A stretch of DNA of 64,000 nucleotides from Rhodospirillum sp047263945. GTDB taxonomy: Bacteria; Pseudomonadota; Alphaproteobacteria; Rhodospirillales; Rhodospirillaceae. Where the stretch lies: positions 629,481 through 693,480 of the forward strand of contig NZ_JBLAVB010000002.1 in NCBI RefSeq assembly GCF_047263945.1, given 5' to 3'. Shown here in pieces: positions 1 to 7,266 of this stretch. The position numbers and the translations under genes are program-made. The first letter of the stretch is position 1. Each line of letters opens with the position of its first letter. The notes under the pieces were generated by a model. It did no database searches, was not told where the DNA came from, and saw only the letters and a list, made by a program, of their open reading frames with translations.

Positions 1-255
1 GGTCCGCTCATCCAGAAGCCGGGCGGCAATCAGGGAATGGGGACTGAAGGTCGCCACCCCAAGGGACTCGCCGCCCGCATCCTGCAGGGTGACCAGGGAT
101 CCAGCGGGCAAGGCCTTGGTCTCGGCTGTCATGGTCACTTCATTGGAGAACAGCCAGGGGTGTCCTTGCCGGAGGCGTTTCGACCGTCCCGGAGCGATGG
201 ACAGAATGGGGCGAGGGTCGGCGTTGGACGCATCCGAAGGGCTTTGAGAGGTCAT
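1..255 (-). CDS. rlmI: RlmI-like class I SAM-dependent rRNA methyltransferase (N-terminal part, cut by window edge)
   Basis: The first 85 residues are present; the rest lies left of the window. The N-terminus reads MTSQSPSDASNADP, followed by GRSKRLRQGHPWLFSNEV. That segment is typical of the PUA domain that opens the RlmI/YccW family of 23S rRNA (cytosine-C5) methyltransferases, which modify the large ribosomal subunit. A second PUA-like stretch, LVTLQDAGGESLGVATFSPH, follows. The catalytic Rossmann domain is not visible, so the exact target cannot be judged. The ATG at 255-253 is the first start after the intergenic region. The gene is divergent from ccoN and shares a 440-base region that holds an FNR-type box. 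Family call fairly firm; the symbol is by analogy. Confidence 0.75.
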   Translation of the reverse strand, partial: MTSQSPSDASNADPRPILSIAPGRSKRLRQGHPWLFSNEVTMTAETKALPAGSLVTLQDAGGESLGVATFSPHSLIAARLLDERT

Positions 256-356
256 CGTGGTTCCGAAATAAGGCGGATTCGCGCCGAAGTCTGGGCGGGA
301 AACCCCTGGGTTTAATTGGTTTTTTCATGCGTTCTTCCCTCAAATGTGACGGCGAT

Positions 357-370
357 TTGATTTATGTCAA
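357..370. promoter_or_regulatory. FNR/FixK-type (anaerobox) binding site
   Basis: TTGATTTATGTCAA matches the FNR/FixK consensus TTGAT-N4-ATCAA at nine of ten fixed positions. It lies between the divergent rlmI-like gene and ccoN. cbb3 oxidase operons are usually activated at low oxygen by FNR/FixK/Anr proteins, so the context fits. The site is symmetric and could act in either direction, but the -10 candidate lies on the ccoN side. Confidence 0.75.
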
Positions 371-392
371 TGGCGTGGCGAGGGTTGCCGGG

Positions 393-405
393 CATAGTCT
401 CGCCA
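393..405 (+). promoter_or_regulatory. Predicted class II FNR-dependent promoter for ccoNOQP
   Basis: CATAGT at 393-398 is a plausible -10 hexamer. The FNR-type box is centred at 363.5, about 41 bases before the start point expected near 405, the spacing of class II FNR-activated promoters. No good -35 hexamer is needed in that class. If correct, the mRNA carries a leader of nearly 300 nt before ccoN. Confidence 0.5.
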
Positions 406-698
406 CCTTGGCCCCCGGTCAGGTGTGTTTCGCGTGGTGCTCGGGATGGCGTTGCGCGGAGCTGATCCTTGAAGCGGGGGAGATTGACAGAAAGGGGGGG
501 CGCGCCGATCTGGCCGGATCCGTTGGGGATGAACGGATTGCTTGAACGGAGTGCTCACGGGGCCAAATGCCCGTCCAGATGACTTTTCCCATCGCGGATT
601 TTGGGGCGGTTTGGTTCCTGTCAAACACCGTTCGTAGCGGAAACAAGCCCGGGGGCATGGTGCCCCGGGGTTCCTATTGGTCGATACAGGAGGCGGCA

Positions 699-2189
699 TT
701 GACGCAGGCGACCATGGCGCACGGCGCTCAGACGGACACGACGCCCTACGTCGAGGGCGTGATCAAGAAGTTCGTCCTCGCGGCGGTTTTCTGGGGTGTG
801 ATCGGCTTTTTGGCGGGCGACTTCATCGCCTGGGAGCTGGCTTTTCCTGCCCTTAACCTTGATCTGGAGTGGACAACCTTTGGTCGGTTGCGTCCCCTTC
901 ATACCTCCGCGGTGATCTTCGCCTTTGGGGGCAACATTTTGCTGGGCACGTCTTTGTTCGTGGTCCAGCGCACCAGCCGGGCGAGCCTTTATGGCGGCCC
1001 CGTAATGGGGAACATCGTTTTCTGGGGCTACCAGCTGTTCATCGTGATGGCGGCCTTGGGATATGTCCTGGGCGTGACCCAGGGTCGGGAATATGCCGAG
1101 CCGGAGTGGTTCGTCGATCTGTACCTGACCGTCGTCTGGGTGCTGTATCTGGCGGTCTTCGTGGGCACGATCCTGAAGCGGAAAGAACCCCACATCTATG
1201 TGGCCAACTGGTTCTACCTCGCTTTCATCGTGACCATTGCCCTGCTGCACCTGGGCAACAACATGGCAATCCCCGTCGCCTTGCTGGGCGGTGACAGCTG
1301 GATCAAGAGCTACAGCTTCTTCTCCGGCGTGCAGGATGCCATGACCCAGTGGTGGTATGGCCACAACGCCGTTGGTTTCTTCCTGACCGCCGGCTTCCTG
1401 GGTATCATGTACTACTTCGTGCCGAAGCAGGCCAACCGTCCGGTCTATTCCTACCGGTTGTCCATCGTGCACTTCTGGGCGCTGATCTTCCTGTATATCT
1501 GGGCTGGTCCGCACCACCTGCATTACACGGCGCTTCCCGACTGGACGCAGACCCTTGGTATGGCCTTCTCCATTATGCTGTGGATGCCCTCCTGGGGTGG
1601 CATGATCAACGGCCTGATGACCCTGTCCGGTGCCTGGGACAAGCTGCGGACCGACCCCGTTCTGCGCTTCCTGGTGGTCTCTGTCGGCTTCTACGGCATG
1701 TCGACCTTCGAAGGTCCGATGATGTCCATCAAGGCGGTGAACTCCCTGTCCCACTACACGGATTGGACCGTGGGCCACGTGCATTCCGGTGCTCTGGGCT
1801 GGGTGGCTTTCGTTTCCTTTGGCGCCCTGTACTACATGGTTCCGGCCCTGTGGAAGCGTCGCTCTCTCTACTCCCTGAAGCTGGTGTCCCTGCACTTCTG
1901 GATCGCCACCATCGGGATCGTGCTCTACATCACCTCCATGTGGGTGTCGGGTATCATGCAGGGCCTGATGTGGCGTGCTTACGATGAGCTGGGCTTCCTC
2001 CAGTACTCTTTCATCGAATCCGTCGAAGCCATGCACCCCTATTACATCATCCGCGCCACGGGCGGCGTGCTGTTCGTCCTGGGTTCTTTGGTGATGGTTT
2101 ACAACTTCTATCGCACCATTAAGGGCGATGTCCGTGAGGACTCTCCCCAGGCGGCCTATCTTGGTTCAGCCGCTGGCGCACAGCAGTAA
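699..2189 (+). CDS. ccoN: Cytochrome c oxidase cbb3-type, subunit I (CcoN)
   Basis: Catalytic haem-copper subunit of the high-affinity cbb3 terminal oxidase, reducing oxygen to water in the cytoplasmic membrane. About a dozen hydrophobic segments are visible. They carry the conserved histidines of the haem b and b3-CuB sites: HTSAVIFAFGGN, WWYGHNAVGFF, AGPHHLHYTALPDW and HYTDWTVGHVHSGALGW. I chose the TTG at 699 because AGGAGG at 688-693 sits five bases before it. An ATG at 714 is the alternative and the reading frame stays open upstream to 567. Length, about 496 residues, suits the family. First gene of ccoNOQP, behind an FNR-type promoter. Confidence 0.95.
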   Translation: MTQATMAHGAQTDTTPYVEGVIKKFVLAAVFWGVIGFLAGDFIAWELAFPALNLDLEWTTFGRLRPLHTSAVIFAFGGNILLGTSLFVVQRTSRASLYGGPVMGNIVFWGYQLFIVMAALGYVLGVTQGREYAEPEWFVDLYLTVVWVLYLAVFVGTILKRKEPHIYVANWFYLAFIVTIALLHLGNNMAIPVALLGGDSWIKSYSFFSGVQDAMTQWWYGHNAVGFFLTAGFLGIMYYFVPKQANRPVYSYRLSIVHFWALIFLYIWAGPHHLHYTALPDWTQTLGMAFSIMLWMPSWGGMINGLMTLSGAWDKLRTDPVLRFLVVSVGFYGMSTFEGPMMSIKAVNSLSHYTDWTVGHVHSGALGWVAFVSFGALYYMVPALWKRRSLYSLKLVSLHFWIATIGIVLYITSMWVSGIMQGLMWRAYDELGFLQYSFIESVEAMHPYYIIRATGGVLFVLGSLVMVYNFYRTIKGDVREDSPQAAYLGSAAGAQQ

Positions 2190-2206
2190 ACGGGGGGGCG
2201 TGAAGA

Positions 2207-2944
2207 ATGAGCATCATCAAACAACACGCGAAGATTGAAACCAATGTCCTGTTACTGGTCTTGGGGATCTTCGTCACGGTGATTATCGGCGGTCTCGTTG
2301 AGATTGTTCCGTTGTTCACCATCAAAAACACCATCGAGGAGGTGGAGGGCGTTCGTCCTTACAGCCCCCTTGAGCTCGCGGGGCGGAACATTTATATCCG
2401 CGAGGGGTGTTACAACTGCCACAGCCAGATGATCCGGCCCTTCCGCGACGAGTTGGAGCGGTATGGTCACTATTCCCTGGCGGCGGAGAGCATGTACGAC
2501 CACCCCTTCCAGTGGAGCTCCAAACGGACGGGTCCCGATCTGGCGCGGGTGGGCGGCAAGTACTCCAACGAGTGGCACCGCCGTCACTTGGTCAATCCGC
2601 GTGACGTCGTTCCCGAGTCGATCATGCCCGGGTATCCCCATCTGCTGAAGACTGAGCTGACCTTCAATGACGCTGCGGCGCACATGAAGACGCTCGCCCT
2701 GGTGGGTGTGCCCTATACTGCGGAGGAAGAGGAGAACGCGACGGCCGATTTCGTGGCCCAAGCAACTCCCGATGCCGACCATGACGCGCTTTTGGCCCGC
2801 TATCCAAAGGCGGTCGTGGGCGACTTCGATGGCCAGCCCGAGAAGATCACCGAAATGGATGCCCTGGTCGCCTTCCTTCAGGTCCTGGGTACCATGGTGG
2901 ACTTCACGAAGTTCGATCCGGCCGCAGCTGACGCGATCCGCTGA
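2207..2944 (+). CDS. ccoO: Cytochrome c oxidase cbb3-type, subunit II (CcoO, monohaem cytochrome c)
   Basis: Membrane-anchored monohaem c-type cytochrome that passes electrons towards CcoN. It has one N-terminal membrane segment at about residues 13-35 and a single haem c site CYNCH at 68-72, within REGCYNCHSQMIRPFRDE, a CcoO signature. The axial methionine is likely in the SIMPGYPHL stretch. At 245 residues it has family length. It begins 17 bases after ccoN, so it is almost certainly co-transcribed. Confidence 0.95.
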   Translation: MSIIKQHAKIETNVLLLVLGIFVTVIIGGLVEIVPLFTIKNTIEEVEGVRPYSPLELAGRNIYIREGCYNCHSQMIRPFRDELERYGHYSLAAESMYDHPFQWSSKRTGPDLARVGGKYSNEWHRRHLVNPRDVVPESIMPGYPHLLKTELTFNDAAAHMKTLALVGVPYTAEEEENATADFVAQATPDADHDALLARYPKAVVGDFDGQPEKITEMDALVAFLQVLGTMVDFTKFDPAAADAIR

Positions 2945-2979
2945 TCTTAACCCTTTGATATCGAAAAGAAGCATCGGTC

Positions 2980-3147
2980 ATGGAATTTCTCACGGACGTA
3001 TCGCACTTTCTGCGCCAGTTCTGGGGCCTGTGGCTGATGCTGGTTTTCGGGGGGATTATTCTTTGGGCCTTCTGGCCGAAGAATAAGGATCGATTCGAGA
3101 AATATGGTGAGATCCCTTTGCGGGACGACCAAGACGAGGAGCGATAA
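2980..3147 (+). CDS. ccoQ: Cytochrome c oxidase cbb3-type, subunit CcoQ
   Basis: A 55-residue protein beginning MEFLTDVSHFLRQFWGLW. One membrane helix (about residues 16-32) is followed by FWPKNKDRFEKYGEIPLRDD, the usual CcoQ/FixQ tail. CcoQ is a small helper that stabilises the cbb3 complex. It is placed correctly between ccoO and ccoP. Its stop codon is one base from the ccoP start, which suggests translational coupling. Confidence 0.92.
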   Translation: MEFLTDVSHFLRQFWGLWLMLVFGGIILWAFWPKNKDRFEKYGEIPLRDDQDEER

Positions 3148-3148
3148 G

Positions 3149-4042
3149 ATGGCGGGCACTCCTAGAAAGGACGCCATTTCCGGCCAGTCGACCACTGGCC
3201 ACGAGTGGGATGGAATTGAAGAATTGAATACTCCCCTGCCGGGTTGGTGGGTTTGGGTCTTCTATGCATGTATTCTTTGGGCTATCGGATATATGGTGGT
3301 TTATCCGGCGATTCCCTTGGGCAGCACCTATACCCCGGGCATTTTCGGCTGGCATACCCGCAACGAAATCGTCCAGGAAATGGATGCGGCCTACAAGACC
3401 TTCCATGCGGACAAGGTCGAGCAGATCAACAAAATGGATGTGTCGGCGATCCTGGCTGACGATACTTTGCGGACCTACGCCTACCATGCGGGCGAAGTGA
3501 TCTTTAAGGAAAACTGTGCTCCCTGCCATCAGTCCGGTGGCGCAGGGACCAATGGTTACCCGACCTTGGCCGACGATGAGTGGTTGTGGGGCGGTAGTGC
3601 CGACGCCATTTACAAGACCGTTGAGTATGGCATTCGTGACAGCGTGAACTACGACGATACGCGCTTTAACGAGATGCCGTCCTTCGACTACCTGTCGGAC
3701 GACGAGTTGAACACCCTGGCGGACTACATTGTCTCCGTTTCCCAGGGTGGTCCGGCCACCGGCCCGGGCGCTGCTCTCTTCAGCGATAACTGTGCGGTTT
3801 GTCATGCGTCGGCCGGTGAAGGTCCGATTGCGGATGGAAACCAGGACATGGGTGGGCCGGCACTGAACAACCAGATTTGGCTGTACAGTGGTTTGCATCG
3901 GACTCTTGGAGATAAGGAGGCGATCCTGTCCCAGATGAAGACTCCCCAAAACGGTGTGATGCCGGGTTGGTCGGGTCGCCTGAAGGATAGCGATATCAAG
4001 TCCGTTGCGGTTTATGTTCACAGCCTGGGTGGCGGCCAGTAG
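3149..4042 (+). CDS. ccoP: Cytochrome c oxidase cbb3-type, subunit III (CcoP, dihaem cytochrome c)
   Basis: Dihaem cytochrome c that feeds electrons from soluble or membrane cytochrome c into the cbb3 oxidase. Two haem c sites are visible: CAPCH at about residues 123-127 and CAVCH at about 215-219. An N-terminal membrane helix lies at about 33-52, after the family motif WDGIEELNTPLPGWW. The start MAGTPRKD at 3149 has GAGGAG nine bases upstream, at 3134-3139. The longer frame from 3104 would overlap ccoQ and is not favoured. Length 297 residues is normal. A strong terminator follows at 4073. No ccoGHIS assembly genes are in the window. Confidence 0.95.
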   Translation: MAGTPRKDAISGQSTTGHEWDGIEELNTPLPGWWVWVFYACILWAIGYMVVYPAIPLGSTYTPGIFGWHTRNEIVQEMDAAYKTFHADKVEQINKMDVSAILADDTLRTYAYHAGEVIFKENCAPCHQSGGAGTNGYPTLADDEWLWGGSADAIYKTVEYGIRDSVNYDDTRFNEMPSFDYLSDDELNTLADYIVSVSQGGPATGPGAALFSDNCAVCHASAGEGPIADGNQDMGGPALNNQIWLYSGLHRTLGDKEAILSQMKTPQNGVMPGWSGRLKDSDIKSVAVYVHSLGGGQ

Positions 4043-4072
4043 GACCGTCCCAATCCCAGTGAGACCCAAAAG

Positions 4073-4106
4073 CACCCGGCTCTGAAAGGAGCCGGGTGTT
4101 TGTTTT
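4073..4106 (+). terminator. Intrinsic terminator of ccoNOQP
   Basis: A perfect 10-bp stem (CACCCGGCTC / GAGCCGGGTG) with a 6-base loop is followed by TTTGTTTT. It lies 30 bases after the ccoP stop. Confidence 0.9.
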
Positions 4107-4190
4107 AGGTCATCGGAGATATCTGGAGGGCAGTCGTGATCCGGGGCGGATTCTTCAAGGGACCCATCGCCATCTTTTCCGGGCAAACCC

Positions 4191-4320
4191 ACGGTACACG
4201 ACAGAGGGTATTTTCCCGTCACGGGGCTTTGCCTAAAAAAAGGGGGTTTGGGTGGGGGCACTTGCCCTCAAATAGGCTTGGGCTATCGCCCAAAAAACAC
4301 GAAACACCGTCGTGTACTGT
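4191..4320 (+). repeat. Family A inverted-terminal repeat element, copy A1 (complete)
   Basis: It begins ACGGTACACGACAG and ends CCGTCGTGTACTGT, near-perfect terminal inverted repeats. Inside are CACGGGGCTTTGCC, an A-run followed by a G-run, and the hairpin GGGCTATCGCCC followed by an A-run. The same blocks recur at seven other places in this window. No coding capacity. It sits between ccoP and a small minus-strand ORF. Confidence 0.85.
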
Positions 4321-4332
4321 GGGACAAACCGC

Positions 4333-4536
4333 TTAGAGTCCGGGATGGAATCCGGTGCGATCCCAGAAGCCGGTTTCCCATGCATCACGCATCAAGGACC
4401 CTTGGCTGCCTGAAAGGTGAAGGATGTCTCTGGGGATCCGAATTTCCCGATTATTCTCGACAGTCAGGGTAACGGTTTGCTCTTCTGTCGGGTTGATATG
4501 GGTCCCATTGGATGGGCGGCTGCGTCGTGTCTCCAT
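4333..4536 (-). CDS. Hypothetical 67-residue protein
   Basis: Not recognised. Small soluble protein beginning METRRSRPSNGTHINPTEE, with a central VTLTVENNREIRIPRDIL and ending WETGFWDRTGFHPGL. The ATG at 4536 has AAGAAGG nine bases upstream, a plausible ribosome binding site. It starts 147 bases from a family B repeat and ends 13 bases from a family A repeat. It could be a real orphan gene or a chance frame. The arrangement resembles that at 16.4-17.1 kb, but the two small proteins do not look alike. Confidence 0.4.
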   Translation of the reverse strand: METRRSRPSNGTHINPTEEQTVTLTVENNREIRIPRDILHLSGSQGSLMRDAWETGFWDRTGFHPGL

Positions 4537-4682
4537 GGTCTAATCCCTTCTTCCCTTGCGTGACTTGGCTTACCTTTTTGAGCTGCTCGCACTGTGTTCC
4601 TGTCAGCTTACGCAGGAAACGCTGGCTTGGGTGTGACAAAGTGACGACTCTTTTCACGTATCGGTCGTGACCTTGATGCCTA

Positions 4683-4820
4683 ATACCAAGCGGCGCGGGT
4701 TTAAACCCACGCCGCTTTTCTTGCGTTCAAACGCCAGGCGGGCTTTTACGCGCCATAAGGGGCTGCGGCCACTTGGTCGCTTCCAAGGTGCGGTGAGTCA
4801 AACTCACCGCACCTTGGTAT
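4683..4820 (+). repeat. Family B 138-bp element, copy B1 (complete)
   Basis: It starts ATACCAAG and ends CTTGGTAT. The left end forms the hairpin GCGGCG-C-GGGTTT/AAACCC-A-CGCCGC followed by TTTTC, which looks like an intrinsic terminator. The right end forms a 13-bp stem, AAGGTGCGGTGAG / CTCACCGCACCTT. A second copy of identical length is at 16941-17078; partial copies are at 36247 and 37683. Confidence 0.85.
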
Positions 4821-4952
4821 CACTTGTTGAATCTAGATTAAGCGGAGCCAACGATCCAATCAGGTTAGTATGTTTGACAGAGGTGCATTTAATCCCGTGC
4901 CACGCGCGCGATATTCAGTTGGGATCTGGCGCACTTTCTAAGGGGAATGGAA

Positions 4953-6044
4953 ATGGACGGGATCCGTGTTGAGTCTGTCGAGAGGCGGAAGAAAGAAACT
5001 TTCCTGTTTACGGGAAACACGAAGGATTACTTCGGGATTTGGATCGTTAATATTCTTCTAACAATCTTGACTTTGGGTATTTGGTCCGCTTGGGCCAAAG
5101 TTCGGCGCCTGCGATACTTTTATGGAAACACAGTTATTCTGGGAGGGTCTCTTGATTATACGGCATCTCCGTGGGCTATTTTATTAGGCAGGATCCTGGT
5201 TGTTGTGGCTTTTGTGATTGTTTCGGTTGTTCAGCAGTTCTCCCCTCTAGGTGGGATCGCCTTATTCACCGTCTATCTCTTCATTCTTCCTTGGCTTGTT
5301 TGCCGGTCTTTGAGGTTTAATGCCAGAAATACGGTTTGGCGGAACGTAAGCTTCAATTTTCGCGGAGAGTGGGGACAGGCCTTTATCGCCTATGTGATCT
5401 TTTCTTTTGTGAGCCTGATCAGTCTTTTTATCCTGGCTCCGATGGGTCTGCGCGTGGTGGCACGGTTCTGGGCGGATAATCACGATTTGGGTACGGCCCG
5501 CTTTTCAACGGAAACCAAGCTGTCCGACTTCTACAAAGCCATGGGCTGGGCCGTTGGCACCTTTCTGGGGATTCTGGTGGCCTGGGGAGTGCTGGTGTGG
5601 ACGGCTCTGCTGGCAAGCAATTGGGAGCAGTACGGTACTTTGTACGGCCTCTCCGTGCCCATCTTTTCCCAGCCCTTCTTTCTCCTGCTCTTCTTTCTCC
5701 TCCTGATTTTCTTCCCCCCGTATTTGGTGGCCAAAGCCGTTTTCAGTGCCCATGTTCGCAACATCGTGGTGAATGGCTTGACTTTGGAGGGAGGTCACTG
5801 GTTTCGGTCAACCCTGCGGCCGGGCCGATACGTCTGGATTGTCGTAACCAATGCGCTCGCGACCTCTTTGACCCTCGGGTTGGCGCACCCCTGGGCCGCA
5901 GTGCGGCTCTGGCGTTATTCTACGGAAAATCTGCATGTTCTGCCCGGGCAGGATATCGAGGCTTTTGTCGACACGCAGGAGGGCGCGGGAAGTGCATTCG
6001 GCTCAGAATTCTTCGCTTTGGACGCAATAGATCTGGGGCTTTAA
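4953..6044 (+). CDS. DUF898 (YjgN family) integral membrane protein
   Basis: Polytopic membrane protein with about eight hydrophobic segments. YjgN/DUF898 features are visible in order: FLFTGNTKDYFGIWIVN near the N-terminus, LTLGIWSAWAKVRRLRYFYGNT, LDYTASPWAILLGR, SLRFNARNTVWRNVSFNFRG, and a C-terminal copy of the pattern, LGLAHPWAAVRLWRYSTENL. Function of the family is unknown. AAGGGGA sits correctly for the ATG at 4953; the ATG at 4947 is too close to it. The gene is three bases from the M48 peptidase gene, and that pairing recurs in other proteobacteria. The two proteins probably work in one envelope process. Confidence 0.88.
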   Translation: MDGIRVESVERRKKETFLFTGNTKDYFGIWIVNILLTILTLGIWSAWAKVRRLRYFYGNTVILGGSLDYTASPWAILLGRILVVVAFVIVSVVQQFSPLGGIALFTVYLFILPWLVCRSLRFNARNTVWRNVSFNFRGEWGQAFIAYVIFSFVSLISLFILAPMGLRVVARFWADNHDLGTARFSTETKLSDFYKAMGWAVGTFLGILVAWGVLVWTALLASNWEQYGTLYGLSVPIFSQPFFLLLFFLLLIFFPPYLVAKAVFSAHVRNIVVNGLTLEGGHWFRSTLRPGRYVWIVVTNALATSLTLGLAHPWAAVRLWRYSTENLHVLPGQDIEAFVDTQEGAGSAFGSEFFALDAIDLGL

Positions 6045-6047
6045 CAG

Positions 6048-7058
6048 ATGGCAAAGGCTGTCCAGGGGACGTTGATGGAGGCGCACAGTGCCAGGGGGAT
6101 TGCGGCCTCTTTGACCGAAGAAGGGGGGCGTCTCCGTCTGGTTTGGGCGGAGGGCCGTTTGGAGGTGGATGCCGCCCGGGCGCGGGTGAGCGATCCCATT
6201 GCGGGTGTGCCTCGACGCCTGACTCTTCCCGACGGGCAAGTTTTTCTCGCGCCGGACAGTCGGGTCCTGACGGCTTTATTGCGGGCTGGGGGAATGGCGA
6301 CACCGGGCCGTCTCATCGCCTGGGCAGAGGTGTTTCGCTTTCGTATCGGCCTTATTCTGGGCGGTCTTCTCGTATTCCTGGTCATGGGCTTGCGGTGGGG
6401 TGTTCCCTTGGCGACGGATGCCGCAGCTTCTTTGGTGCCGCTCCCTCTCGAGCGGATGTTGGGGGAGCAGAGCCTGATGGTCTTCGATCAATCGGTTGCG
6501 GAGCCCACGACCCTCTCTGCGGCTCGGCGTGCCCGTCTGACCGCTGGCTTCCGGTCCCTTTTGCGCGCTGCAGGGCTGCCTGAGGACATCGACCTCGCTT
6601 TTCGATCCATGCCGCAATTTGGCCCCAATGCCCTCGCCCTGCCCGGGGGGCCGGTTGTTTTGACCGATGAATTGGCGCGATTGACCGAGAATGACGATGA
6701 AATAATTGCGGTGCTGGCCCATGAGGTGGCCCATTTGAAGGAGCGCCATTCCCTTCGAAGGGTCACCAGAGCCTTGGGATTATCTGTGGTGATAACGTTA
6801 ATGATGGGAGACATGGGCGGAATCGTTGAGGAAGCCGCCGGTGTTCCGGTTTTGTTGTTGGATCACGCCTATTCCCGGGACTTTGAACGGGAAGCCGATG
6901 ATGGGGGCGTGGCTTTGCTGCGGAAGACGGGGCGGGATCCGGCGCTGTTGGGGGCGATGCTCGCCCGCTTGGCTAAGACCTGCGGGCGGTCCTGTGCGGA
7001 AACGACGTGGTTTTCCACACATCCGGGCATGACCGAGCGTCTCGAACGGTTGCCTTGA
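6048..7058 (+). CDS. M48-family membrane metallopeptidase
   Basis: Zinc peptidase of the M48 (HtpX/Oma1/BepA-like) group. The zinc motif HEVAH is at about residues 225-229, in VLAHEVAHLKERHSLRR. The third ligand is in the downstream helix YSRDFEREADDGG (EREAD). One membrane segment lies at about 100-120, and the C-terminal part carries the STHPGMTERLERL ending common in this family. The N-terminal 90 residues look like a small beta domain of unknown role. Translation is probably coupled to the DUF898 gene just upstream. Likely role is envelope protein turnover or quality control; the substrate is unknown. Confidence 0.88.
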   Translation: MAKAVQGTLMEAHSARGIAASLTEEGGRLRLVWAEGRLEVDAARARVSDPIAGVPRRLTLPDGQVFLAPDSRVLTALLRAGGMATPGRLIAWAEVFRFRIGLILGGLLVFLVMGLRWGVPLATDAAASLVPLPLERMLGEQSLMVFDQSVAEPTTLSAARRARLTAGFRSLLRAAGLPEDIDLAFRSMPQFGPNALALPGGPVVLTDELARLTENDDEIIAVLAHEVAHLKERHSLRRVTRALGLSVVITLMMGDMGGIVEEAAGVPVLLLDHAYSRDFEREADDGGVALLRKTGRDPALLGAMLARLAKTCGRSCAETTWFSTHPGMTERLERLP

Positions 7059-7132
7059 GTGAAGAGGTGATGAGCCGGTGTTGGCTTCGCGGTCACTCTG
7101 CCCGCGCCCTTCATCGTACCTCGCTTTAGAGT

Positions 7133-7242
7133 GCCATAGTGTCTCGTCTTTTTGGGCGATTGCCCAAGCCCATTTGGGGGCCAATGCCCCCAAACCCCCC
7201 TTTTTTTATGCCCCGTGACGGACTCTCCCTGTCGTGTACTGT
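7133..7242 (-). repeat. Family A repeat element, copy A2
   Basis: In reverse orientation to A1. CTGTCGTGTACTGT at 7229-7242 is the intact terminal repeat. GTGTCTCGTCTTTTTGGGCG near 7140 is the other end, which diverges outside CACT. The GGGGGC...GCCCCC hairpin with a following T-run faces the minus-strand sensor gene. It lies between the convergent M48 and chemoreceptor genes. Confidence 0.82.
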
Positions 7243-7266
7243 GGCCATGAAATGGCCCAACGTGAT

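Noticed and set aside
621..2036. 471-codon minus-strand frame opposite ccoN
   Set aside because: It is an antisense shadow of a certain gene in GC-rich DNA, without family motifs (His/Gln/Gly-rich).
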